From OAS926 sp035503715 (GTDB lineage Bacteria; Pseudomonadota; Alphaproteobacteria; Rhizobiales; Rhizobiaceae): a stretch of 64,000 nucleotides of DNA. Position 1 is the stretch's first letter, and each line of letters opens with the position of its first letter. The stretch is from positions 5,507 to 69,506 of the forward strand of contig DATJTE010000117.1 of the NCBI GenBank assembly GCA_035503715.1. Direction: 5' to 3'. Made by a program: the position numbers and the translations under genes. The notes below the pieces were generated by a model, which saw only the letters and a list, made by a program, of their open reading frames with translations, ran no database searches and was not told the DNA's origin. Of this stretch, positions 40,550 through 49,655 are shown in pieces.

Positions 40550-43500
40550 ATGCACATACTCGCCACATCCTCCGCTTCCCTCGACGATCTCGTCGAGCCG
40601 GTGGATCTTGCCCAATCGCCGGCGGATGTTGTGGCGCTCTCCTTCACCGACAGCGATCTGGCGGCACTGGCCGCAGCTTGGAAGGCCGATGATGGCCTGC
40701 CGGCCATGCGGCTCGCGCCGCTGAAGGAGCTTCGGCATCCGATGTCGGTCGATCTCTGGGTCGATCGTGTGGCCCGCCATGCCAAGGTCATCCTGGTGCG
40801 TATGCTGGGCGGCTACGATTGGTGGCGCTACGGTTGTGACCAGCTTGCAGCGGTCGCCCGCGAGCGCGGCATCAAGCTGGCGCTGCTGCCCGGCGAGGAC
40901 CGCGCGCATGATGAGCGGCTCATTGCTGCTTCGACCTTGCCTGACGACGAACTCCGCACGCTGCTCGCTTATTTCCGCGAGGGCGGACCGGACAATATGC
41001 GCGCGCTGGTGCGTCGCCTGGCCAGGCTTGCCGGAGTGGCGGTCGAAGCCGCCGAACCGAAACCGCTCGACAAGACAGGGTTCTACCTTCCCGGACGCGG
41101 TGTGGTTTCACTCGACGAGATCCATGTGGCTGTTAGCGGCAAACCGGTTGCGCCGATCATCTTCTATCGCTCGATGCTGCTTGCTGCCGACGTCGCGCCG
41201 ATCGATGCGCTTTGTGCTGCCCTCGCCAAACGCGGGATCGCCGCAGCACCGATCTTCGTGTCGAGCATCAAGGATACGTCCGTCGCATCCTTCGTCGAGG
41301 ATGCGGCGAAGCGACTATCCCCGTCCGTCATGGTGACCGCGACCGCCTTCTCGGCGGGTATCGACGGTGATAGCGGCTCGCTCTTCGACCACATTGGCGT
41401 ACCGGTGTTTCAGTTGATCACGGCGACGACGCGACGCGAGGCATGGGCGACCAACCAGCGCGGGCTGGCGCCTGCTGATCTCGCCATGCATGTCGTCATG
41501 CCGGAGCTGGACGGACGCATTCTCGCGGGCGCGATCTCCTTCAAGGACGAGGCCGAAACCGATCCCGTCTTCGGCTATCGCGGCATGCACAACCGGCCCG
41601 AGCCGGATCGCGTCGACGCCGCTGCCGATCGCATCGCGGCAATGATCCGCCTGCAGCAAACGCCGGCCGCCGAGCGCAAGATCGCGATCCTCATTCCGCA
41701 CTATCCGAGTGCACCCGGCCGCACTGGCTACGCCGTCGGGCTGGATGTCCCGGCCAGCGTGATCGGGATGCTGAATGACTTTAAGTTGGCCAATTATCAC
41801 ATTGAAAAAATTCATGATAACGCCCGTGACATGATAGCTCGTCTCGAATCTGAAGACCTTCGAGTCAGAGGCGAAAGACCTCGACTCTCGCTTGAAGACT
41901 ATCGGGCAATGAGTGCGGCGCTGACCGAACCTGTGAGGCAAAAAGTCAAAGCTGCCTGGGGCGATGCCGACCAAGACTTCGAGTTCCAGGCGGTCGAATT
42001 CGGCAACGTCGTCGTGGCGCTCGCGCCGGATCGCGGGCGCTTTGAAAGCCGCCGCACCGACTACCACGATCCTTCGCTGCCACCCCGCCATGAACTCGTC
42101 GCCTTCGGCCTGTGGCTGCGGGAAAAATTCGGCTGCCACGCGATCGTTCATGTCGGCGCGCACGGCACGCTCGAATGGCTGCCGGGCAAGACCGTTGCAC
42201 TGACCAGCGACTGCTTCCCCGAAGTGGTCACTGGCGCCCTGCCCGTGATATACCCGTTCATCGTTTCCAACCCCGGCGAAGCCGCGCAAGCGAAGCGCCG
42301 CATCGCCGCAGTGACGCTGGGCCATCTGCCACCGCCGCTGACCGGCGCGGGACTGAGCGATGCGCAGCGTGACCTCGAGCGGCTGGTGGATGAGTACGCG
42401 CAGGCCGACGGTCTCGACCGCCGCCGGCGCGACCGCCTTGCCAGACTGATCATTGAGACAGCGGCGAAGACTGGGCTCGCCGTCGAGGCAGGCGTGAAGG
42501 CGGGCGACAACCCCGACGAGGCGCTGCTCAGGATCGACGCGTGGCTGTGCGACCTGAAGGATTTCGCCATCAAGGATGGCCTGCACGTCTATGGTCGCGC
42601 TGAGGCGGACGCCGATCCGATCCGCGTCGCGAGCGCCGCGGCCGAGCGACAGGCGCTGCTCGATGCCCTCGACGGGAAGCACATCCGCCCTGGCCCCTCC
42701 GGCGCGCCGGCGCGCGGCCGTACCGATGTCCTGCCGACCGGCCGCAATCTCTTTGCCGCAGACCCGCGCACGATGCCGACGCCGACCGCCTTCGATCTCG
42801 GCAAGGCAGCGGCAGACGAGGTTCTGCGCCGTTACCTCCAAGACCATGGCGACTGGCCGCGTTCGCTGGTCATCGACCTCTGGGGCAGCGCCTCACTGCG
42901 CACCGGTGGCGAGGAAATCGCGCAGGGGCTGGCGCTGATGGGCTGCCGGCCGCAATGGGATTTCGCCACGGGCCGCGTCATCGGCATCGAGGTGCTGCCG
43001 CCTGCCATGATCAGCCGACCGCGCGTGGATGTTACCTGGCGCATCTCCGGTCTCTTCCGCGACATGTTTCCGACCCAGATCGCCCTGATGGACATGGCGG
43101 CTACGGCCGTCGCCAAGCTGTCGGAAAGCGAAGGAGAAAACCCGCTCGCTGCCGCACATCGCGAAACCGGCAGGATCCCGGCGCGGATCTTTGGCTCCGC
43201 GCCCGGCACGTATGGCTCCGGCAGCGAAGCCCTGCTGGCCTCCGGCCAGTGGCAGGATCGCGACGAACTCGGGCAGGCCTATCTCGACGCCACGTCGCAC
43301 GCCTATGGCGGCGCCGAGGGCGAAGGGCGCGAGGAACCGGGTGGCTTTGCCGGTCGCGTTGTTGCGGCGGAACTGCTGATCCACAACGGCGACGACCCGG
43401 GCCGCGATATCCTCGAAGGATCGGCCGACGTTGCCTTCATCGGCGGGTTCTCGGCCGCGGTTGCTGCCCTTGGGGGTAAGGCCGACGTGATCGCGCTGGA

Positions 43501-43894
43501 CACGACAGACCCGGCGAAGCCGAAAGCGCGCTCTGTCGTCGAGGCCGTCACCCGCGCCGTGCGGGCCCGCGCCACCAATCCGCGTTTTATCGCCGGGCAG
43601 TTGCGGCACGGTCCGCGCGGCGCATCCGAGTTTGCGGAAACCGTCGACCGGCTGGTCGGCTTTGCCGAGACGACGGCGGCAATTCCCCAGAACCTGATCG
43701 AAGCCGTCTATGATGCTTATGTCGGCGATGAGAGCGTGCGCGCCTTTTTGCTCGACCAGAATCCAGCTGCGGCGCGTGTCATCGCCGAACGGTTTCTCTC
43801 CGCGCGTCGGCGGGGGCTCTGGCATCCGCTGCGCAATTCGATCGACGACGATCTCGCGGCGCTGATCGCCGAGGCGCGGGGGATGGCGGCATGA
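40550..43894 (+). CDS. cobN: cobaltochelatase subunit CobN
   Basis: 1114 aa large subunit of the ATP-dependent aerobic cobaltochelatase that inserts Co2+ into hydrogenobyrinic acid a,c-diamide. Landmarks are VRMLGGYDWWRYG, GIPVFQ-type VFQLITATTRREAW, HVGAHGTLEWLPGKTVALT, YPFIVSNPGEAAQAKRR, FGSAPGTYGSGSEALL and the C-terminal LWHPLRNSID. It is shorter than the roughly 1270 aa P. denitrificans protein but all conserved blocks occur. Around 41761-41900 the base composition drops sharply while the frame stays open. Its partners CobS and CobT (chelatase) are not in this window. Confidence 0.95.
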   Translation: MHILATSSASLDDLVEPVDLAQSPADVVALSFTDSDLAALAAAWKADDGLPAMRLAPLKELRHPMSVDLWVDRVARHAKVILVRMLGGYDWWRYGCDQLAAVARERGIKLALLPGEDRAHDERLIAASTLPDDELRTLLAYFREGGPDNMRALVRRLARLAGVAVEAAEPKPLDKTGFYLPGRGVVSLDEIHVAVSGKPVAPIIFYRSMLLAADVAPIDALCAALAKRGIAAAPIFVSSIKDTSVASFVEDAAKRLSPSVMVTATAFSAGIDGDSGSLFDHIGVPVFQLITATTRREAWATNQRGLAPADLAMHVVMPELDGRILAGAISFKDEAETDPVFGYRGMHNRPEPDRVDAAADRIAAMIRLQQTPAAERKIAILIPHYPSAPGRTGYAVGLDVPASVIGMLNDFKLANYHIEKIHDNARDMIARLESEDLRVRGERPRLSLEDYRAMSAALTEPVRQKVKAAWGDADQDFEFQAVEFGNVVVALAPDRGRFESRRTDYHDPSLPPRHELVAFGLWLREKFGCHAIVHVGAHGTLEWLPGKTVALTSDCFPEVVTGALPVIYPFIVSNPGEAAQAKRRIAAVTLGHLPPPLTGAGLSDAQRDLERLVDEYAQADGLDRRRRDRLARLIIETAAKTGLAVEAGVKAGDNPDEALLRIDAWLCDLKDFAIKDGLHVYGRAEADADPIRVASAAAERQALLDALDGKHIRPGPSGAPARGRTDVLPTGRNLFAADPRTMPTPTAFDLGKAAADEVLRRYLQDHGDWPRSLVIDLWGSASLRTGGEEIAQGLALMGCRPQWDFATGRVIGIEVLPPAMISRPRVDVTWRISGLFRDMFPTQIALMDMAATAVAKLSESEGENPLAAAHRETGRIPARIFGSAPGTYGSGSEALLASGQWQDRDELGQAYLDATSHAYGGAEGEGREEPGGFAGRVVAAELLIHNGDDPGRDILEGSADVAFIGGFSAAVAALGGKADVIALDTTDPAKPKARSVVEAVTRAVRARATNPRFIAGQLRHGPRGASEFAETVDRLVGFAETTAAIPQNLIEAVYDAYVGDESVRAFLLDQNPAAARVIAERFLSARRRGLWHPLRNSIDDDLAALIAEARGMAA

Positions 43895-45171
43895 ACGCGC
43901 CCTTGCTCCGTCGCGGCGAATGCCCAACACTGGCCACGCCGATGCAGACCGGCGACGGCCTGCTCGCGCGGCTGAACCCCATCGACGGCGGCCTGACACC
44001 GTCACAGATGATCGGCCTCGCGGAAGCCGCTGCGCGCCATGGCAACGGCATTCTCGAAGTCACGCAGCGTGGCAGCCTGCAAATCCGCGGACTGACGGCG
44101 GAGAGCGCCCTGCTGCTGTCGGCGGAAGTCGATGCCCTCGGCATCGCGGTTCGCACCGATGTCCCGGTCGAGACGGGTCCGCTGGCTGGCCTCGATCCTG
44201 CCGAGATAGCCGACCCGGGGCCGCTGGCGAAAGCGATCCGCGAAGGCATTGCCACAGCGGGCCTGGGGGCACAGCTCGGACCAAAAGTGTCCGTCGTCAT
44301 CGATGGCGGCGGACGCTCGATGCTCGATGCAGTTTCCGCGGATGTGCGGCTGACAGCGATCACTGGCGGTCGGTGGCAAGTTGCGATCGCCGGAGACGCG
44401 GTCACCGCCCGAGCAATCAGGAGCGCCACAGGTGCTGACGCCGTCAAAACGGCACTCGATCTGCTTGCTCAGATTGCGGAATTGGGCCGCAGCGGTCGAG
44501 CCAAGGATTTGGTGACGACCGAGCTGCCGATCCCTGGGGACATGGCCGGCAGGACAGAGGGGGGCGCGTTTCAGCAACTCAGAAACGGCCGCTGGGCTGT
44601 CTTCGCTTCGCTCCCGTTCGGCCAGATCGACGCTCCAACCCTGATCGACCTCGTCACAGCGACGGCAGCGGCTGGCGCGGCGGAAATTCGCCTGGCGCCA
44701 CGCCGCGCACTCATTTTCCTGTGCCCGTCCGAAGCTTCCGCGGCCGCCGTACTCACCGTGGCGCAATCGGCCAATCTGATCACCAAAGACGACGATCCTC
44801 GTGCCGCGATTGCCGCCTGCGCGGGCGCTCCGGCCTGTGCCTCAGGGCATATCCCGGCACGCTCCCTGGCCGGCTCGATTGCTTCGGAACTGTCCGAACC
44901 ATTCGACCTCCACGTCTCCGGCTGCACAAAGCGCTGCGCCAAGACGAACCACGATGGAATAACGCTGCTCGGCACACCGGACGGCGTCGATCTGGTGCTA
45001 GAAGGCACAGGCACGCTCTCGCATGTCGCGAAGGAACGCGCGAAAGCCGCGATCGGACGGGTCGCGGCGCTGATCGCCGCCGAAAGACAGAATGGCGAAC
45101 GCGATGCGGCAGCCGCACGGCGGATTGGCGCGAAACGTCTCACCGAAGCATTCACACTGGAAGGCAGATGA
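43891..45171 (+). CDS. cobG: precorrin-3B synthase
   Basis: 426 aa siroheme/Fe-S-type monooxygenase that uses O2 to form precorrin-3B, the step that marks the aerobic pathway. It has the nitrite/sulfite reductase ferredoxin-like half-domain (LNPIDGGLTPSQMIGLAEAA, EVTQRGSLQIRGL) and the Fe-S cysteine region AACAGAPACASG and HVSGCTKRCAK. It overlaps both cobN and cobH by four bases (ATGA). Confidence 0.94.
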   Translation: MNAPLLRRGECPTLATPMQTGDGLLARLNPIDGGLTPSQMIGLAEAAARHGNGILEVTQRGSLQIRGLTAESALLLSAEVDALGIAVRTDVPVETGPLAGLDPAEIADPGPLAKAIREGIATAGLGAQLGPKVSVVIDGGGRSMLDAVSADVRLTAITGGRWQVAIAGDAVTARAIRSATGADAVKTALDLLAQIAELGRSGRAKDLVTTELPIPGDMAGRTEGGAFQQLRNGRWAVFASLPFGQIDAPTLIDLVTATAAAGAAEIRLAPRRALIFLCPSEASAAAVLTVAQSANLITKDDDPRAAIAACAGAPACASGHIPARSLAGSIASELSEPFDLHVSGCTKRCAKTNHDGITLLGTPDGVDLVLEGTGTLSHVAKERAKAAIGRVAALIAAERQNGERDAAAARRIGAKRLTEAFTLEGR

Positions 45172-45800
45172 ACGCCCACGACTACATTCGCGACGGCACC
45201 GCGATCTACGAAAAGTCCTTCGCGATCATCCGCGCCGAGGCCGATTTGTCGCGCTTTTCAGCGGCGGAGGCAGATGTGGCGGTTCGCATGATCCATGCCT
45301 GCGGACAGGTCGAGGCGGCAAGGCAGTTCGCTTTTTCGGCGGGCTTCGTCGAAGCAGCGCGCGGTGCTTTGCAGGCGGGCGCGCCGATCTTTTGCGATGC
45401 AGAGATGGTCGCTCACGGCGTGACCCATGCACGGCTGCCTGCTGCGAACGACGTGATCTGCACCTTACGCGATCCGCGTACGCCGGCACTCGCCGAGAAG
45501 CTCGGCAACACGCGCTCGGCTGCCGCACTCGAGCTGTGGCGCGACCGGCTTGCTGGATCGCTCGTCGCGATCGGCAACGCGCCAACCGCGCTGTTCTACC
45601 TGCTCGACATGATCGCCGCCGGCGCGCCGAAACCCGCGGCGATCGTCGGTATGCCGGTCGGCTTTGTCGGCGCGGCGGAATCGAAGGAAGCGCTGGCCGA
45701 AAATACGTTCGGTATTTCTTACGCAATCGTGCTTGGCCGCATGGGTGGCTCCGCCATGACCGCTGCCGCCGTCAACGCGCTGGCGAGGCCCGGTCTGTGA
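45168..45800 (+). CDS. cobH: precorrin-8X methylmutase
   Basis: 210 aa, moves the C11 methyl to C12, giving hydrogenobyrinic acid. Starts MNAHDYIRDGTAIYEKSFAI; catalytic His43 lies in VRMIHACGQVEAARQ; IFCDAEMVAHGVT and IVGMPVGFVGAAESKEAL are family signatures. ATG 45168 overlaps the cobG stop (ATGA). The frame extends upstream within cobG but that is a shadow. Confidence 0.95.
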   Translation: MNAHDYIRDGTAIYEKSFAIIRAEADLSRFSAAEADVAVRMIHACGQVEAARQFAFSAGFVEAARGALQAGAPIFCDAEMVAHGVTHARLPAANDVICTLRDPRTPALAEKLGNTRSAAALELWRDRLAGSLVAIGNAPTALFYLLDMIAAGAPKPAAIVGMPVGFVGAAESKEALAENTFGISYAIVLGRMGGSAMTAAAVNALARPGL

Positions 45801-46522
45801 GCGGACGGTTGATCGGCGTCGGCACTGGCCCGGGCGACCCGGAGCTTCTCACGCTGAAAGCGGTGAAGGCGCTCGCCGTTGCGGACGTGCTGGCGCACTT
45901 CGCCAAGCGCGGCAACAACAGCAACGCGCGCAAAATCGTTGCCGCCTATATGCGGCCGGAGATGGTCGAACTCCCCCTGCTCTATCCGGTGACCACCGAA
46001 ATCGATAAAGAGCACGACGACTACAAGCAGGCGATCACCGGTTTCTACGAGGAATCCGCACGCGCCGTCGAAGAGCATCTCGCAGCGGGGCGCACGGTCG
46101 CCGTCCTCTCCGAGGGCGACCCGCTGTTCTACGGTTCTTACATGCACCTTCATGTGCGGCTGGCGCATCGTTTTCCGACGGAAGTGATCCCGGGCGTGAC
46201 TGCGATGTCCGGCAGTTGGTCAGCGACTGGCCTGCCGATCGTGCAAGGCGACGACGTGCTGTCCGTCCTTCCTGGCACGATGGACGAAACAGAATTACAG
46301 CGTCGGCTCGCGGACACGGACGCCGCCGTCATCATGAAGGTCGGGCGAAATTTGCCAAAGATCCGCCGCGCTCTTCGGTCTGCCGGCAAGCTCGATCGCT
46401 CGATGTATGTCGAGCGCGCGACGATGGACAATGCAGCCTCGATCCGGCTTACCGACAAGGCGGACGACGCCGCGCCCTATTTCGCCATCGTTCTCGTGCC
46501 CGGATGGGAGGCACGGTCGTGA
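45797..46522 (+). CDS. cobI: precorrin-2 C20-methyltransferase
   Basis: 241 aa AdoMet-dependent tetrapyrrole methylase. N-terminal glycine loop LIGVGTGPGDPELLTLKAVK, then SEGDPLFYGSYMHLH and VIPGVTAMSGSWSATGLPI, the usual SUMT-fold blocks. Start GTG 45797 overlaps the cobH stop (GTGA). The longer open frame upstream is the shadow of cobH. Confidence 0.95.
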   Translation: MSGRLIGVGTGPGDPELLTLKAVKALAVADVLAHFAKRGNNSNARKIVAAYMRPEMVELPLLYPVTTEIDKEHDDYKQAITGFYEESARAVEEHLAAGRTVAVLSEGDPLFYGSYMHLHVRLAHRFPTEVIPGVTAMSGSWSATGLPIVQGDDVLSVLPGTMDETELQRRLADTDAAVIMKVGRNLPKIRRALRSAGKLDRSMYVERATMDNAASIRLTDKADDAAPYFAIVLVPGWEARS

Positions 46523-47286
46523 GCGGCAAACTGTTCGTCATAGGTCTCGGACCTGGCAACCCCGACCAGATCACGCCTGAGGCGATGAACGCCGTCACTT
46601 CTGCACGCGAGTTCTACGGCTACGGTCCGTATCTCGACCGCCTCTCGCTGACGCCAAACCAGATCCGCCACGCCTCCGACAATCGCGAAGAACTGTCGCG
46701 CGCGAAGGCAGCGCTGATCAGCGCCGCGCAAGGCGTGAATGTCGCGGTCGTGTCCGGTGGCGACCCCGGCGTTTTCGCCATGGCAGCGGCGGTCTGCGAA
46801 GCGATCGAAGCCGGCCCTGCCGAATGGCGCAATGTCGACCTGACTGTCGTTCCCGGTGTCACCGCCATGCTTGCCGTCGCCGCGCGCATCGGTGCGCCAT
46901 TGGGACATGATTTCTGTGCCATCTCGCTGTCGGACAATCTGAAACCCTGGGACGTGATCGAGCGCCGGCTGGACCTCGCGGCAAAGGCCGGTTTCGTGAT
47001 CGCGCTTTACAATCCGATCAGCAAGGCGCGGCCCTGGCAGCTCGGCAAGGCATTTGACGTGCTGCGCAGCGTCCTCCCCGGCTCGGTGCCTGTCATTTTT
47101 GGCCGCGCCGCAGGCCGATCGGACGAGCGCATGACGACCATGCCGCTGCGCGACGCCGATTCCGCGAAGGCCGATATGGCGACCTGCGTCATCATCGGCT
47201 CGGCCGAGACGAGAACGATCGAGCGCGGCGATAAGCCAGCGCTGATCTACACGCCACGCTTCTTCGCGACGGAGGTGACGAGATGA
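46519..47286 (+). CDS. cobJ: precorrin-3B C17-methyltransferase
   Basis: 255 aa ring-contraction methylase of the SUMT fold. Blocks: KLFVIGLGPGNPDQITPEA, YGYGPYLDRLS, VSGGDPGVFAMAAAVCEA, VVPGVTAMLAVAARIGAPLG and IALYNPISKARPWQL. Start GTG 46519 overlaps the cobI stop. The last 40 bases overlap cobK, which is read from the other strand. Last gene of the first plus-strand cob unit. Confidence 0.95.
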   Translation: MSGKLFVIGLGPGNPDQITPEAMNAVTSAREFYGYGPYLDRLSLTPNQIRHASDNREELSRAKAALISAAQGVNVAVVSGGDPGVFAMAAAVCEAIEAGPAEWRNVDLTVVPGVTAMLAVAARIGAPLGHDFCAISLSDNLKPWDVIERRLDLAAKAGFVIALYNPISKARPWQLGKAFDVLRSVLPGSVPVIFGRAAGRSDERMTTMPLRDADSAKADMATCVIIGSAETRTIERGDKPALIYTPRFFATEVTR

Positions 47287-48038
47287 TCGATCATCGCCAG
47301 CACCTCGTCGACAGTTTCACCCGACGGCACGTCCGGCAGCGCCGAGCGGCGGATCATCAGCACGCGGATGTCCAACTGGCGGGCCGCTGCGAGCTTGGCA
47401 TAGGTCGCGCTGCTGCCACTGTTCTTGCAGACGATAATGTCGATGCGGTTCGTTTGGAAAAGATCGGACTCGTCGACTTCCTCGAAGGGCCCGCGCGCGA
47501 CGATGTACTGCGCGTCCGGAAGGATGAGCCGTGGCTCGACCGGATCGACGCTGCGGATCAGGTAAAAATGCTGCGGCGCGCGCTCGAATGGCGTCAACTC
47601 CTGACGGCCGAGCGCGAGGAAGACGCGGAGACGCTTCTCGCTGGCAACAAGCCTGTCAGCCGCTGCCGAAGCATCATCGACGTCCTCCCAGTGGTCGGCC
47701 GTCGAGGTCGTCCAGGGCGGCCGGCGCAACGCGACAATCGGCACGCCGGTCTTGGCCGCAGCCTCTGCCGCGTTCGCGGAAATTTGCGCGGCGTAGGGAT
47801 GCGTTGCATCCACCAGGATATCGACGCCGGACTCACGCAGATGCTGAGCCAACCCTTCAGGGCCGCCGAACCCGCCGACGCGCACCGGAACGGGATGCGC
47901 CACGGGCTTTTCGGTGCGGCCGGCAAGCGACAGATTCACGTCGAACTCGGCGCTCGCCGCGAGGCGGCCGGCAAGCTGCCGCGCCTCGGCCGTGCCGCCA
48001 AGAATGAGTATCCGTGTTGCGCTGCGAGTCGAGGCCAT
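47247..48038 (-). CDS. cobK: precorrin-6A reductase
   Basis: 263 aa NADPH-dependent reductase. Starts MASTRSATRILILGGTAEAR (dinucleotide loop), then VDATHPYAAQISANA, RPPW and FLALGRQELTPF, and IDIIVCKNSGSSATYAKLAA, all CobK/CbiJ landmarks. ATG 48038 shares its CATG with the divergent cobL start. It is a single minus-strand gene inside a plus-strand cluster, overlapping cobJ tail to tail by 40 bases. Confidence 0.94.
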   Translation of the reverse strand: MASTRSATRILILGGTAEARQLAGRLAASAEFDVNLSLAGRTEKPVAHPVPVRVGGFGGPEGLAQHLRESGVDILVDATHPYAAQISANAAEAAAKTGVPIVALRRPPWTTSTADHWEDVDDASAAADRLVASEKRLRVFLALGRQELTPFERAPQHFYLIRSVDPVEPRLILPDAQYIVARGPFEEVDESDLFQTNRIDIIVCKNSGSSATYAKLAAARQLDIRVLMIRRSALPDVPSGETVDEVLAMIDHLVTSVAKKRGV

Positions 48039-49272
48039 GTCTGCTGAGCCGCACCCTGCCCCAGCGCAGCGTTGGCTGTCCATCGTCGGCATCGGCGAAG
48101 ACGGCGTCCTAGGCCTCGGCGACGAGGCGAAGCGACTGATTTCGCAGGCCGAATTCGTGTTTGGCGGCAAGCGGCATCTGGCCTTGGCGAAAGAACTGAT
48201 CCGCGGCGAAGCGCTCGCCTGGCCTTCGCCCTTCGATGCTGAGATGAAGGCGCTGAAGAAGCTTGCAGGGCGCACCGTCTGCGTGCTTGCATCGGGTGAT
48301 CCCTTCCTTCACGGTGTCGGCGCGACGGTCGCGCGCACAATCCCGGCGGCGGAATTTGTCACCCTTCCTGCGCCGTCCGCCTTTAGCCTTGTCGCTTCGC
48401 GTCTGGGTTGGGCGCTGCAGGAGGTCGACACGGTCTCGCTGCATGGCAAGCAGATCGACCTGATCCGGCCGCTGCTGCATCCGGGCCGCCGCGTCATCGC
48501 GCTGACCTCCGATGAGCATGGCCCAGGGGAGATCGCCTCTCTTCTGGTGAGCGTCGGCTTCGGCGCATCTGAAATCACCGTGCTCGAGGCGCTTGGCGGC
48601 AAGGATGAGCGCATGACGCGCCACCGTACTGATGAATTCGCATCTGGGGCTGTCAGCCCTCTCAACGTCGTCGCCATCGACGTCAAGGCGGCGAGCGACG
48701 CGCGCGTACTCGCACTGACACCCGGCCTGGCTGACGAGTTGTTCGAGCATGACGGCCAGATCACCAAGCGCGAAATCCGCGCCCTGACACTGTCCGCGCT
48801 TGCTCCACGCCGTGGCGAGCTGTTGTGGGATATCGGTGCGGGTTCGGGATCGATCTCGATCGAATGGATGCTCGCCGATCCGTCGATGCGGGCGATTGCC
48901 ATCGAGGTGGATCCTGAACGCGCCGCGCGGGTTGCCCGCAACGCAAAACAGTTCGGCGTGCCAAGCCTGCAGATCGTCACCGGATCAGCGCCTGGGGCAC
49001 TTGCTGGTCTGCCGCAACCTGACGTGATTTTTGTCGGCGGTGGTGGGAGCGAGACTGGCGTCCTCGATGCAGCAATCTCGGCGCTCAAGAGTGGCGGCCG
49101 CCTGGTCGCCAATGCGGTGACACTGGAAATGGAAACAATCCTGATCGAGCGTCACGCAAGGCTCGGCGGCGATCTCGTGAAGCTTGCTGTCTCACGCGTC
49201 GCACCGATCGGCTCGATGAGCGGCTGGAAGCCCGCGCTGCCGATCACACAATGGTCTTGGAGAAAACCATGA
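48037..49272 (+). CDS. cobL: precorrin-6Y C5,15-methyltransferase (decarboxylating)
   Basis: 411 aa two-domain enzyme. The N-terminal CbiE-like half has LSIVGIGEDGVLGLGDEAKR and VLASGDPFLHGVGAT. The C-terminal CbiT-like half has TKREIRALTLSALAPRRGEL, LWDIGAGSGSISIEWML and PDVIFVGGGGSETGV. It methylates C5 and C15 and decarboxylates the C12 acetate. ATG 48037 overlaps the cobK start; the frame upstream is cobK antisense. It overlaps cobE by four bases. Confidence 0.95.
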   Translation: MSAEPHPAPAQRWLSIVGIGEDGVLGLGDEAKRLISQAEFVFGGKRHLALAKELIRGEALAWPSPFDAEMKALKKLAGRTVCVLASGDPFLHGVGATVARTIPAAEFVTLPAPSAFSLVASRLGWALQEVDTVSLHGKQIDLIRPLLHPGRRVIALTSDEHGPGEIASLLVSVGFGASEITVLEALGGKDERMTRHRTDEFASGAVSPLNVVAIDVKAASDARVLALTPGLADELFEHDGQITKREIRALTLSALAPRRGELLWDIGAGSGSISIEWMLADPSMRAIAIEVDPERAARVARNAKQFGVPSLQIVTGSAPGALAGLPQPDVIFVGGGGSETGVLDAAISALKSGGRLVANAVTLEMETILIERHARLGGDLVKLAVSRVAPIGSMSGWKPALPITQWSWRKP

Positions 49273-49655
49273 TCGTCGCGGGCATCGGCTGCCGCAAAGG
49301 TGCGACGACTGCGTCGGTCGTCGCGGCCGTGCATGCCGCCGTCTCGAAGCAGGGTATCGGCATTGCCGCACTCGACGCATTGGCGACGCTTCGCCTGAAA
49401 CAGCATGAGGACGGGATCGTCGCCGCTGGCCGCGCGCTGTCGCTGGAACTCATCATCGTCGATGAAACCGATGCAAATGCTGCCGCTGAACGCGCACTGA
49501 CGATGTCGGAGCGCTCGTTCGCCGCCAACGGCACGCGTTCCGCTTCCGAGACCGCAGCCCTTGCCGCCGCCGGGCCGAACAGCCGCCTGCTCGCGCCACG
49601 CCTGGCGCTCGGCGACGTCACCTGCGCGCTGGCGACAGACGAGGCAGCGCCATGA
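49269..49655 (+). CDS. cobE: cobalamin biosynthesis protein CobE (CbiG C-terminal type)
   Basis: 128 aa from ATG 49269 (MIVAGIGCRKGATTASVVAA). The start with GIGCRKG and the later GIAALDALATLRLKQHEDGI and the ending SRLLAPRLALGDVTCALA match the C-terminal CbiG domain. CobE binds a pathway intermediate in aerobic producers; no catalytic activity is firmly known. It is coupled by overlaps to cobL and cobM. Confidence 0.92.
   Translation: MIVAGIGCRKGATTASVVAAVHAAVSKQGIGIAALDALATLRLKQHEDGIVAAGRALSLELIIVDETDANAAAERALTMSERSFAANGTRSASETAALAAAGPNSRLLAPRLALGDVTCALATDEAAP

Noticed and set aside
41315..42847. 510-aa minus-strand open frame opposite cobN
   Set aside because: High-GC antisense shadow of cobN; no domain, no ribosome site, Arg/His/Gly-rich composition typical of such shadows.
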